Of a DNA stretch of 64,000 nucleotides, positions 55,212 through 62,962 are shown one piece after another. The translations under genes were made by a program, and so were the position numbers. A model generated the notes under the pieces. It was given only the letters and a program-made list of their open reading frames with translations. It did no database searches and was not told where the DNA came from. The stretch's first letter is position 1, and the number at the start of each line of letters is the position of its first letter. Source of the stretch: an uncultured Bacteroidota bacterium (GTDB lineage: Bacteria; Bacteroidota; Bacteroidia; UKL13-3); the NCBI GenBank assembly GCA_903883965.1, contig CAISCU010000054.1, forward strand, positions 1 through 64,000. The letters are read 5' to 3'.

Positions 55212-56414
55212 TTAAGCGTCCAATTCCCCTGCAATTACGTTCATACTGCTCATTGCGACAATGGCATCACTCAACGTTGAGCCCTTCACCATTTCAGGAA
55301 ATGCTTGGTAATAAATAAAGCAAGGTCTTCTAAAATGTAAGCGGTAAGCAGCTCTTCCTCCATCACTCACTAAATAATACCCTAGTTCGCCATTGCCTCC
55401 TTCTACAGAATGGTATATCTCACCTACTGGAACATCTGCTTCACCCATGACAATTTTAAAATGCCAAATTAAAGCTTCCATGTTGTTGTAAACTTCTTCT
55501 TTTGGAGGAAGGTAGAAAGAAGGAACTTCGGCAAAGTATTTTCCCGCTGGGAGGTTATTCAATGCTTGTCTGATTATTTTTAAACTTTCTCTGATTTCTT
55601 CCTGTCTAACCATAAAACGATCATAAGTATCTCCATTGACACCTACAGGTATATTGAAATCAAAGTCGGAGTATGATGCATAAGGATTCATGACTCTGAC
55701 ATCATAATCTACTCCTGTTGCTCTTAAATTAGGGCCAGTAAAACCATAATTCAATGCTTTTTCTGCTGTGATAGGGCCAGTACCAATGGTTCTATCCATG
55801 AAAATACGGTTGCGCTCCAATAAGCTACAAAACTCATTGAATACTTTAGGAAAGCCTGCTAAGAAGTCTTCAATTTTGGCAATTACTTCTTTTGAAAAAT
55901 CTCTTTCCATGCCCCCAATTCTTCCAATATTGGTAGTCAATCGGGCTCCACAAATTTCTTCGTAGATATCATAGATTTTTTCTCTCCATTGAAATACGTA
56001 TGTAAATCCGGTTAATGCACCTGTATCAACTCCAATAACTGAATTGCAAACCAAATGGTCTGCAATACGAGCCAATTCCATCACAATCACTCGCATGTAA
56101 TCAACTCTTTTAGGAACGGTTACACCCAATAATTTTTCCATGGTCATGTGCCAACCCATGTTATTAATTGGCGATGAGCAATAGTTTAAACGATCGGTGA
56201 GTGGAGTAACTTGATAAAATGGACGGTGTTCGGCAATTTTCTCAAATGCACGGTGTATATAACCAACAGTCTGTTCTGAATCAACTATAATTTCACCATC
56301 CATGGTAAGGATATTCTGAAAAATACCATGTGTAGCCGGGTGAGTAGGGCCTAGATTCAGTGTAGTATAGTTCTTTGACTGCTCTTCAAATGTGTTGTTT
56401 AAATTGTTTTCCAT
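55212..56414 (-). CDS. nuoD: NADH-quinone oxidoreductase subunit D
   Basis: The 400-residue protein matches the 49-kDa subunit: NLGPTHPATHGIFQ with the quinone-facing His, YIHRAFEKIAEHR, VDYMRVIVMELARIADHLV (quoted in part), RIGGMERDF and YYLVSDGGRAAYRLHFR near the C terminus. With NuoB it forms the quinone site. It is separate from NuoC here, not fused as in E. coli. It lies five bases after nuoC. Confidence 0.96.
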   Translation of the reverse strand: MENNLNNTFEEQSKNYTTLNLGPTHPATHGIFQNILTMDGEIIVDSEQTVGYIHRAFEKIAEHRPFYQVTPLTDRLNYCSSPINNMGWHMTMEKLLGVTVPKRVDYMRVIVMELARIADHLVCNSVIGVDTGALTGFTYVFQWREKIYDIYEEICGARLTTNIGRIGGMERDFSKEVIAKIEDFLAGFPKVFNEFCSLLERNRIFMDRTIGTGPITAEKALNYGFTGPNLRATGVDYDVRVMNPYASYSDFDFNIPVGVNGDTYDRFMVRQEEIRESLKIIRQALNNLPAGKYFAEVPSFYLPPKEEVYNNMEALIWHFKIVMGEADVPVGEIYHSVEGGNGELGYYLVSDGGRAAYRLHFRRPCFIYYQAFPEMVKGSTLSDAIVAMSSMNVIAGELDA

Positions 56415-56419
56415 AGCTG

Positions 56420-56926
56420 TTAACGGCCAAAATAACTGTCATTTTTATCGGTTCTATGCTGATCTTCGAGTGGATACTCTTTTCTTAAAGGGTAGTAAGT
56501 CATTTCATCCACATTTAAGATGCGTTTTAAATTGGGATGACCTGTAAACACAATACCATAAAAATCAAAGGTTTCTCTTTCTTGCCAATTGGCAGATTTA
56601 AAAATTGACGAAACGCTCTCAATTTGAGGATTTGCTTTAGGAACAAATGCTTTGATTCTTAACCTTAAGTTATTTACGAGGCTATGTATGTGATAAACCA
56701 CGCCCAATTCTTTGTCTACTTGATTGGGATAATGAATACCACATAAATCTGTTAAAAACTGGAATTCCATTTGCGGGTGTGCATACAAAAACTGGAACAA
56801 GTTTTTTACCTGATTAGCTGGTATTTCTATTGTGCACATACCAAAACTTTCTTCAGCTGAAAGAATGCAGCCAGGAAGGTCAGTTTGAATGTGTTGAATG
56901 ATTTCTTCGTTTGTAATGTTTGCCAT
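56420..56926 (-). CDS. nuoC: NADH-quinone oxidoreductase subunit C
   Basis: The 168-residue protein has the 30-kDa subunit signature: FLTDLCGIHYPNQ, VVYHIHSLVNNLRLRIKA, then WQERETFDFYGIVFTGHPNLKRIL (in pieces ETFDFYGIVFTGHPNL) and YPLRKEYPLED at the end. It stabilises the peripheral arm next to NuoD. Its start overlaps the nuoB stop by one base. Unfused NuoC and NuoD is the usual state outside enterobacteria. Confidence 0.94.
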   Translation of the reverse strand: MANITNEEIIQHIQTDLPGCILSAEESFGMCTIEIPANQVKNLFQFLYAHPQMEFQFLTDLCGIHYPNQVDKELGVVYHIHSLVNNLRLRIKAFVPKANPQIESVSSIFKSANWQERETFDFYGIVFTGHPNLKRILNVDEMTYYPLRKEYPLEDQHRTDKNDSYFGR

Positions 56927-57465
56927 TATTTAATGCCGTAAGATGCCATCAATGCTTGATATTCAGGAGAATTACGTCTTCTTAGAGGTTCGTTTTTTAC
57001 CAATTCTTGAATTTTGGTAATACCATCAATAATTTGTTCTGGTCTGGGCGGACAGCCTGGTACATAAACATCAACAGGAATTACTTTGTCTATGCCTTGT
57101 AATACAGAGTAAGTGTCAAATATACCTCCGCTAGAAGCACAAGCACCTACCGCAATTACCCATCTTGGTTCAGCCATTTGTAAATAAACCTGTCTTACAA
57201 CTGGGCCCATTTTTTTGGCTATGGTGCCCATTACCATTAACAAATCAGCTTGCCTAGGCGAAAAGCTCAACCGTTCAGAACCAAATCGGGCCATGTCATA
57301 ATTTGATGCCATGGTTGCCATGAATTCAATGCCACAACATGATGTAGCAAAAGGAAGGGGCCATAAAGAATTGGCTCTTGCCAAACCAACGGCTTTGTCT
57401 ATTGAAGTAGCAAAAAAACCTTGTCCCTGAATGCCGGGAGGCGCATCTGCAATTTGTATTGACAT
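56926..57465 (-). CDS. nuoB: NADH-quinone oxidoreductase subunit B
   Basis: The 179-residue protein binds cluster N2, the last centre before quinone. The ligand cysteines are in FATSCCGIEFMATM, VGACASSGGIFDTY and VYVPGCPPRPEQ. ATG 57465 (MSIQIADAPPG) is chosen; the frame extends to 57522 but that start would overlap nuoA by 50 bases. The gap to the nuoA stop is then seven bases. The C-terminal tail (LRRRNSPEYQALMASYGIK) is short. Confidence 0.95.
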   Translation of the reverse strand: MSIQIADAPPGIQGQGFFATSIDKAVGLARANSLWPLPFATSCCGIEFMATMASNYDMARFGSERLSFSPRQADLLMVMGTIAKKMGPVVRQVYLQMAEPRWVIAVGACASSGGIFDTYSVLQGIDKVIPVDVYVPGCPPRPEQIIDGITKIQELVKNEPLRRRNSPEYQALMASYGIK

Positions 57466-57472
57466 AGATTGA

Positions 57473-57838
57473 TTATTTCTCCCACTGAAGGGCACCTTTT
57501 TTGATAATGTATAAAAATCCAATTAACAACGTACCGACAAAAATCAGCATTTCTATAAAGCCTACATTTCCTAATTGTTTAAAATTAACAGCCCATGGAT
57601 ACATGAAAACCACTTCTACATCAAACAAGACAAATAGAATGGCTGTCATAAAATACCTTACAGAGAAGGGCGTTCTGGCATTGCCTTCAGATTCAATACC
57701 GCATTCAAATACTTCAAGTTTGTCTGAAGTTTTTCTGCGTGGTCCGGCCAAATGACTTACAATCATTGTGGTAACCACAAAACCCAATGCAACCAAGAAT
57801 TGGATAAAAATTGCTGAATATTCTGTTGTAATTGACAT
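57473..57838 (-). CDS. nuoA: NADH-quinone oxidoreductase subunit A
   Basis: The 121-residue membrane protein has three helices. The loop after the first reads KLEVFECGIESEGNARTPFSVRYFM (in part FECGIESEGNAR), followed by LFVLFDVEVVFMYPWAV, both diagnostic for NuoA. It is the first gene of the nuoA-N operon. A promoter match lies 20-50 bases upstream. Confidence 0.95.
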   Translation of the reverse strand: MSITTEYSAIFIQFLVALGFVVTTMIVSHLAGPRRKTSDKLEVFECGIESEGNARTPFSVRYFMTAILFVLFDVEVVFMYPWAVNFKQLGNVGFIEMLIFVGTLLIGFLYIIKKGALQWEK

Positions 57839-57857
57839 AGTTGATTTAAGGAACGCG

Positions 57858-57888
57858 CAAAAATAGAAGATTAGAGATTTTTTTTAAA
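57858..57888 (-). promoter_or_regulatory. Promoter of the nuo operon
   Basis: On the minus strand TTTA (57885-57888), a 19-base spacer and TATTTTTG (57858-57865) match the Bacteroidota consensus TTTG-N19-TAnnTTTG, with the -7 element exact. The predicted start is about 10-15 bases before the nuoA ATG, giving a very short leader. Confidence 0.6.
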
Positions 57889-57966
57889 TGATATTTTCAC
57901 ATAAAATGGTTAAAGTAGGAGAGTTTATCAACAAATTATAAAAAACAGGTGCATAAACTAATTACA

Positions 57967-58287
57967 TTATTTGTTTTTGAGTCTTTCAATCATGTTTTCT
58001 AAGTATTCTACTTTTGAGGTTGAACTTGTCTCTATCAATTGCCCATTTGAGACAGTTGCTAAAAATGGCAGGTTAGAAATACTCACAAAACTTCTAGCCC
58101 AAGGATTTTCCTCTGCATTTATTTCTAAAAATAACAAATCTTCATAGCTGCTTTTGTTTGAAACTTTATTGAATTTAGAAGCAAATAACCTACAAACCCC
58201 ACACCAATTTGCATAGAATTTGATTACAATTTTGGGTTGATTTTTTAAATAATCTTGTAGGCCAGAATCATTGGTTTTGTGTACCAT
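57967..58287 (-). CDS. Thioredoxin-family protein
   Basis: The 106-residue cytosolic protein has a thioredoxin fold: IVIKFYANWCGVCRLFASKF with the active-site CGVC (quoted CGVC in YANWCGVC), FLEINAEENPWA and the cis-proline in NLPFLATV. Thioredoxin itself has WCGPC; here valine takes the place of proline, which usually changes the redox potential. It is the last gene after WYL and mazG, 43 bases downstream of mazG, all leftward. It probably reduces disulfides; its partner reductase is not here. Confidence 0.86.
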   Translation of the reverse strand: MVHKTNDSGLQDYLKNQPKIVIKFYANWCGVCRLFASKFNKVSNKSSYEDLLFLEINAEENPWARSFVSISNLPFLATVSNGQLIETSSTSKVEYLENMIERLKNK

Positions 58288-58330
58288 CAGCTAAAGTTTA
58301 AATAACAAACATTTTATGTTCGCTATTGTT

Positions 58331-59110
58331 TTAAATCCCTTTTGATTTGGCTTCGTTCCAATAATGGTCTAATTGCTCTAAGTTGAGCTCACTGAATTGT
58401 TGTTGATTGGTTTGTAATTGGCTTTCTATGTACATGAATCTATTTTGGAATTTTTGATTGGTATGTTCTAAGCCATCATCTGGATTCAATTGGTATTTTC
58501 TAGCCACATTGATCAATGCAAAAAATAAATCTCCCAATTCGTCTTGTGCTGCAGACTTATTGTTCTGTTGAATTTCTTGTTTGAATTCATCTAGTTCTTC
58601 ATATACTTTGGCCCAAACCTGCTCAGGTGTTTCCCAGTCGAACCCAACTTGTGCTGCTTTTTCTTGCATTCTGTATGCCTTCACAATAGAAGGTGTGCCT
58701 TTGGCTACCCCGCTCAATACAGATTTATTCCCTTCTTTTAATTTGAGTTGCTCCCAGTTTTCTCGAACTTCTTCTTCAGTATTGGCAACCGCATCTCCAT
58801 AAATATGAGGATGCCTACTAATGAGCTTGTCAGACAAAGCATCTAACACATCACAGATATCGAACATGTTTTGCTCACTTGCTATTTTGGCATAAAAAAC
58901 CAGGTGTAAGAATACATCTCCAATCTCTTTTTTTAATTCTGAGGGGTTATTCTGAACAATGGCATCACTAAGTTCATATGTTTCTTCAATGGTCAGATGC
59001 CTGAGTGTTTCAAGCGTTTGCTTGCGATCCCAAGGACATTTTTCTCTCAATTCATCCATAATGTCTAAAACCCTTGAAAAGGCGGCCAGTTTTTGTTCTT
59101 TTGTATGCAT
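58331..59110 (-). CDS. mazG: Nucleoside triphosphate pyrophosphohydrolase MazG
   Basis: The 259-residue protein has two MazG domains. The first shows LREKCPWDRKQTLETL and EETYELSDAI, EIGDVFLHLVFYAKIA with the EExxE and ExxD metal ligands. The second shows VYEELDEFKQEI and DELGDLFFALINVARKY. It splits non-canonical or excess nucleoside triphosphates to NMP and pyrophosphate, and in E. coli lowers ppGpp. Length and two-domain layout match the housekeeping form, not phage-type single-domain MazG. It starts one base after the WYL regulator gene stop, so it is co-transcribed with it. Confidence 0.94.
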   Translation of the reverse strand: MHTKEQKLAAFSRVLDIMDELREKCPWDRKQTLETLRHLTIEETYELSDAIVQNNPSELKKEIGDVFLHLVFYAKIASEQNMFDICDVLDALSDKLISRHPHIYGDAVANTEEEVRENWEQLKLKEGNKSVLSGVAKGTPSIVKAYRMQEKAAQVGFDWETPEQVWAKVYEELDEFKQEIQQNNKSAAQDELGDLFFALINVARKYQLNPDDGLEHTNQKFQNRFMYIESQLQTNQQQFSELNLEQLDHYWNEAKSKGI

Positions 59111-59111
59111 T

Positions 59112-60122
59112 TTAATTAGATTGGTACAAAGTTATTGTATTCCTTAAATGATTGATAATATCAACTCTTAATGTTTCTGGGCTAATCACTTCAACCCTCT
59201 CTCCAAAGCCTAAAATACTATTGATGAGCTCAAAACTTATCCAAACCTCAATTTCAATTATAAATTGACTGGCAGAATCTTCAATAATGAGCTGACTGGA
59301 GTGCAGAGGTTGACTTTTGATAAATGCAGCTTCCTGAGGCAAAAATTTCAGTTTTACTTTTTCAGGATTTTGGTCTTTGCTGACATGAATTCCAAAAGCA
59401 TATTTGTGGTAATTCAACGCATTAAAACTAGCTATTGTTGAGAAAGATTCTTTAGTTGGTATTAAGCTAATCATTCGATCCAATGCAAAGGTGCCAATAT
59501 CATTTCTGTTTTCATCAAAACCTATTACATACCAACGATTTCTGTACTGTTTGAGCAAGTAAGGATGTATAGAATAAGTTTTAATTTGGTCGCTGTTGAA
59601 TCGTTTATAATTGAGTTCAAAAACAGTCGTATTTTGAATACAATCTAAAATTGGAGCCATGAATTCAAAGCCAGGATCTGCTGTGCTGGTTTCAGCCTGT
59701 ATAATAGATTCCCAAGATTTTTGAGGAAGTTTAGCGTTTGCATGCATGTAATTCTCCAACTTTTCAATAGAATCTAATAATTGTTTTGCTGGATCTATCC
59801 CACCAAATTGCCTCAAAATAGAACAAGCAAATGCGATTGCAGACAAGTCTTCCTCATTGATTGGGAAATTTGAAATGGAGTAATCGGGGTCTTCATAATA
59901 GTACCCTTTTTCGGCTTTGGAATAAACGATAGGCGCAAAATAGTTCAACTCCTCATCATACATCATGTCATAGAGGTCTTTTTCAATGGTTCTTAAGGAA
60001 ACAGAACCCAAATTTTCGCAAGCATGAATAAAATCATTCTTGCTTGGGAATTTTTTGAATTTATTACGCAAACAAGCATCGATGATGCGGTAACGAATAA
60101 TTGCGTTTTTATTTTTTGGCAT
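59112..60122 (-). CDS. WYL-domain transcriptional regulator
   Basis: The 336-residue protein has an N-terminal winged helix (residues about 5-65: AIIRYRIIDACLRNKFKK, VSLRTIEKDLYDMMYDEEL) and a WYL domain at about 150-235, recognised from YNRKRFN-like LNYKRFNSD, HPYLLKQYRNRWYVIGFDEN and FALDRMISL. A WCX-type C-terminal part follows. WYL regulators bind DNA and often sense nucleic-acid or nucleotide ligands; many are linked to defence or damage responses. ATG 60122 (MPKNKNAIIRYR) is chosen over 60152. It is the first gene of WYL-mazG-trx and is divergent from the 60244 TPR gene, which it may control together with its own operon. Confidence 0.88.
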   Translation of the reverse strand: MPKNKNAIIRYRIIDACLRNKFKKFPSKNDFIHACENLGSVSLRTIEKDLYDMMYDEELNYFAPIVYSKAEKGYYYEDPDYSISNFPINEEDLSAIAFACSILRQFGGIDPAKQLLDSIEKLENYMHANAKLPQKSWESIIQAETSTADPGFEFMAPILDCIQNTTVFELNYKRFNSDQIKTYSIHPYLLKQYRNRWYVIGFDENRNDIGTFALDRMISLIPTKESFSTIASFNALNYHKYAFGIHVSKDQNPEKVKLKFLPQEAAFIKSQPLHSSQLIIEDSASQFIIEIEVWISFELINSILGFGERVEVISPETLRVDIINHLRNTITLYQSN

Positions 60123-60205
60123 GCCTGCAATATAAATATATAAATCATACAAAACACTGAATTGGCAATAGTTTTAGCCCGCAAATACACTGCGGAATCA
60201 CTTTG

Positions 60206-60213
60206 TAGCTTTG
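60206..60213 (+). promoter_or_regulatory. Promoter -7 element for the 60244 TPR gene
   Basis: TAGCTTTG is an exact match to TAnnTTTG, 30 bases before the ATG. The -33 region at the right distance has no TTTG. The site lies in the 121-bp divergent gap with the WYL regulator gene. Confidence 0.45.
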
Positions 60214-60243
60214 TACCATCAATTACATTAAATAAAACCGATT

Positions 60244-60951
60244 ATGACACAGACAAACCTGCACATCCAACAATTAGAGAACAACTTTCAAACATTGGTT
60301 CAAACAAAGCATTTATTGGCAAAAGCCCATTCAAGTTTAAATTGGGGTTTTGTAAAAACAGCCTTACAGCTTTGTAATTCTTATTTATTGTTCAATTCAA
60401 ATCATTTAGAAGCACAATTGCTCAAAGCATATTGTTTGTTAAAAAGTGATGAGTTAAAATCTGCCTTTCAATTATTTTCAAAACTCAGTCAGTTGCATCC
60501 TCATTCTTTACCTTGTTTAGTTGGCTTGGCACAATTTCACTTGTACAATGAAAACTATGAAGTGGCAGAACCATTACTAATGAGGGCACTTTCTATGGGG
60601 AGAGATGCTTATGCAAAATCAGAAGTTATAGAAATACTTGCTCAATCATACTTAGACAAAGGCAATCCCAAAATGGCTTTAAGAACTATCAATGAAGCAA
60701 TTGAAATATTACCTTTTGAACATGCAAGTCATCATTTGCACGGATCAATTTTAATGGAAATGGGTAATTATGCTGAAGCCAAAAGAAGTTTTGACATTGC
60801 CATACAATTAAATAAAGACGCTGCAGAGGCTTACAGAAAAAGAGCAAAATGCTGGATGATGTTAAACAAAATAGAATTTGGATTATTGGATATAAAAAAA
60901 GCACAGAAAATTGAACTGGAAAGGTGCAAATTTTTAGAAGCTTTTGAATAA
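60244..60951 (+). CDS. Cytosolic TPR protein
   Basis: The 235-residue protein without signal peptide consists of TPR units through most of its length: LLFNSNHLEAQLLKAYCLL, SLPCLVGLAQFHLYNENYEV, SEVIEILAQSYLDKGNPKMA, ASHHLHGSILMEMGNYAEAK and AEAYRKRAKCWMMLNKIEF. It is an adaptor-type fold with no enzyme motif. It stands alone: an exact -7 element precedes it and a long hairpin follows 29 bases after the stop. A role near the WYL-mazG unit is only a guess from position. Confidence 0.8.
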   Translation: MTQTNLHIQQLENNFQTLVQTKHLLAKAHSSLNWGFVKTALQLCNSYLLFNSNHLEAQLLKAYCLLKSDELKSAFQLFSKLSQLHPHSLPCLVGLAQFHLYNENYEVAEPLLMRALSMGRDAYAKSEVIEILAQSYLDKGNPKMALRTINEAIEILPFEHASHHLHGSILMEMGNYAEAKRSFDIAIQLNKDAAEAYRKRAKCWMMLNKIEFGLLDIKKAQKIELERCKFLEAFE

Positions 60952-60979
60952 AAATTGAAGATTGATTGACTACCCTCAC

Positions 60980-61024
60980 GTCTCATTTTGGGATATTTCT
61001 ATCCCAATTTGAGACATTTTTTTT
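60980..61024 (+). terminator. Intrinsic terminator of the TPR gene
   Basis: Arms 60980-60995 and 61000-61015 pair at 14 of 16 positions (GTCTCA and TGGGATA blocks either side of two T-T mismatches), with loop TTTC and then eight T residues. Confidence 0.85.
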
Positions 61025-61134
61025 GTTTCATCTTTTATTTTTGGGTAAATAAAGTATCTTACAGTTAGCACTTTATGCCTTTGTTTTAAAATTGGTATCA
61101 TTTTCTCTAAAGATGATTATTAAATCTTTTCTAA

Positions 61135-61524
61135 ATGAACATGATTCGTTTTTTTATTGTAATAGGGATTGCTTTGATTTTAATGGTGGGAGCTTGTAAA
61201 AGAACCAGTATAGAGAGAAATGGAGAAATCAAACCACAACAAAGTTTTGGAGGCCTTAAAACTTCAGACAAATTTAATTGGAATACCAATTCTGAGTTAA
61301 TGATTCAATTTGAAGGAAACCAAACAGATCCTAGAATAGCTGCATTAAAAATTCTAGATGACAATGGTCATATTTATTACCAAAAACTTCAGAAGGCAAA
61401 AGAGTCTTTTATTGCCAAAGTAATTATACCATCACACATTCAAAATTTGAGATGGAGTTATGCTGGTAAATTTGAAAAATTTAATCCTAAAACAGGCAAA
61501 ATAGTTGTAAATTTGCAACCTTAA
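61135..61524 (+). CDS. Small lipoprotein of unknown function
   Basis: The 129-residue protein has a lipoprotein signal (FFIVIGIALILMVGAC, Cys 21) followed by a charged stretch (KRTSIERNGEIKPQQSFGG) and a beta-rich domain (FNWNTNSELMIQFEG, YYQKLQKAKESFIAKVIIP, LRWSYAGKFEKFNPKTGKIVV). I do not recognise the family; the domain recalls small lipoproteins found just before LruC proteins in Bacteroidota. A second ATG two codons later (61141) could also start it. It is 22 bases upstream of the LruC gene, so the two are probably an operon and together reach the surface. Confidence 0.72.
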   Translation: MNMIRFFIVIGIALILMVGACKRTSIERNGEIKPQQSFGGLKTSDKFNWNTNSELMIQFEGNQTDPRIAALKILDDNGHIYYQKLQKAKESFIAKVIIPSHIQNLRWSYAGKFEKFNPKTGKIVVNLQP

Positions 61525-61546
61525 ATCCTGATAATCTGAACTAAAA

Positions 61547-62926
61547 ATGAAAAATCAAAGGATCATACAGATTTTTAGAAATAGCTTAACCATCTTCATA
61601 ATAGGTTTTGCATTTCAAGTCTATTCACAACCTATTTTTACGGATAATGTAACCGATTCGGTTTCTATTACCTATCCAACAGTTGGAGCAAGTAATCCAA
61701 ACTTTGTATACCTAAGTCCAACTAGTCTAACATTTAAGTGGACTTCAGGAAATGGAACAGGAAGAATTGTTTTGGCTTCATTAGATTCTACAATCAATGT
61801 ATGGCCAGCAGACAAAGCTACTTACACAGCCAATTCGAGTTACGGATCTGGTAGTTCAATTGGAAGTGCTAAAGTATTGTATTCAGGAAATGCAGACTCT
61901 GTAACTGTTACTAACCTGAACTCAAACGCCAAATATTATTTTTGGGTAATTGAGTACACCACAGTAAGTACATACAACTATTTTGATACACAATATTTTC
62001 TTAAAACTGCTACTTATACCTCTTTGCCAGATTTGGATGGAGACAATGTTCCTGATATTGATGATGTGTTTCCATCTGATCCATTGAGAGCATTTGTTAC
62101 TACTTATCCAGCTGTAGGATTTGGCACTCTATTATTTGAAGATTTGTGGCCGGGAATTGGAGACTATGACTTCAATGATTTGGTAGTTGACTACAACTAT
62201 TCGGTAGTTTCTAATGGAGATAACAATGTAGTAGAGGCTGATTATACTTTTGTAACAAGGGCAATTGGGGGAGACCTTCACAATGCCTTTGCATTTCAAT
62301 TAGACGGCGTACAGTCAGATAAAATAACTACAGTTACAGGCACAAAAACCACAGGAGTAACTTGGACTACATTCAATGCAAACGGGACTGAGTTTGACCA
62401 ACCCAATCATGCAAATATTATCGTTTTCAAAGACGCATATGATTTGCTTCCTACATCTGGCGGGTATTGGTTTGTAAATGTTGACCCCAATGCACCTGAT
62501 GTTGGAACAGATACTACCAAAATACATTTGACATTTATAGACAATGGTACAGCACCATCTGGAGGCACTGTCTCAACAGCCATTATGGATGCTGCCGCTT
62601 TTAATCCTTATATTATTGTAAACCAACAAAGAGGAAAAGAAATTCACCTTGCTAACAAAATTCCATCAGATAAAGCAAACTTAGGTTTCTTTGGAACAGT
62701 TAATGACAATTCAATTCCTGGAATTGGAAGGTATTACAAGTCATACAACAATTTACCTTGGGCTTTAGATATCAATACATCCATACCTTATACCAAAGAA
62801 AAAGTTGACTTTTTACAAGCATATTTAAATTTCTCAATATGGGCTCAAAGCAATGGTTTAACCAATCCTGACTGGTACATTGATATGCCAGGAAATAGAA
62901 ATACTTCAAAACTAATTATTCGTTAA
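61547..62926 (+). CDS. Secreted LruC-domain protein
   Basis: The 459-residue protein has a signal peptide (NSLTIFIIGFAFQVYSQ). Residues about 40-150 look like a fibronectin type III-like module (SNPNFVYLSPTSLTFKWTSG, VTVTNLNSNAKYYFWVIEY). A calcium-loop type segment follows (DLDGDNVPDIDDVFPSDP), then the LruC domain (DUF4842) from about residue 185: GTLLFEDLWPGIGDYDFNDLV (in parts FEDLWP, GDYDFNDLVVDY), ending with LPWALDINTSIPYTKEK and WYIDMPGNRN. LruC was named from a leptospiral surface lipoprotein. The protein is probably exported and calcium-binding. The next gene is 36 bases downstream and shares the fibronectin-like module. Confidence 0.85.
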   Translation: MKNQRIIQIFRNSLTIFIIGFAFQVYSQPIFTDNVTDSVSITYPTVGASNPNFVYLSPTSLTFKWTSGNGTGRIVLASLDSTINVWPADKATYTANSSYGSGSSIGSAKVLYSGNADSVTVTNLNSNAKYYFWVIEYTTVSTYNYFDTQYFLKTATYTSLPDLDGDNVPDIDDVFPSDPLRAFVTTYPAVGFGTLLFEDLWPGIGDYDFNDLVVDYNYSVVSNGDNNVVEADYTFVTRAIGGDLHNAFAFQLDGVQSDKITTVTGTKTTGVTWTTFNANGTEFDQPNHANIIVFKDAYDLLPTSGGYWFVNVDPNAPDVGTDTTKIHLTFIDNGTAPSGGTVSTAIMDAAAFNPYIIVNQQRGKEIHLANKIPSDKANLGFFGTVNDNSIPGIGRYYKSYNNLPWALDINTSIPYTKEKVDFLQAYLNFSIWAQSNGLTNPDWYIDMPGNRNTSKLIIR

Positions 62927-62962
62927 TTAGCCCATTTTATTGGTTAATTTAAAAGCATTATT

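Noticed and set aside
58331-60122. WYL plus MazG as a defence or toxin-antitoxin module
   Set aside because: MazG has the two-domain housekeeping form, and no effector or toxin gene accompanies it.
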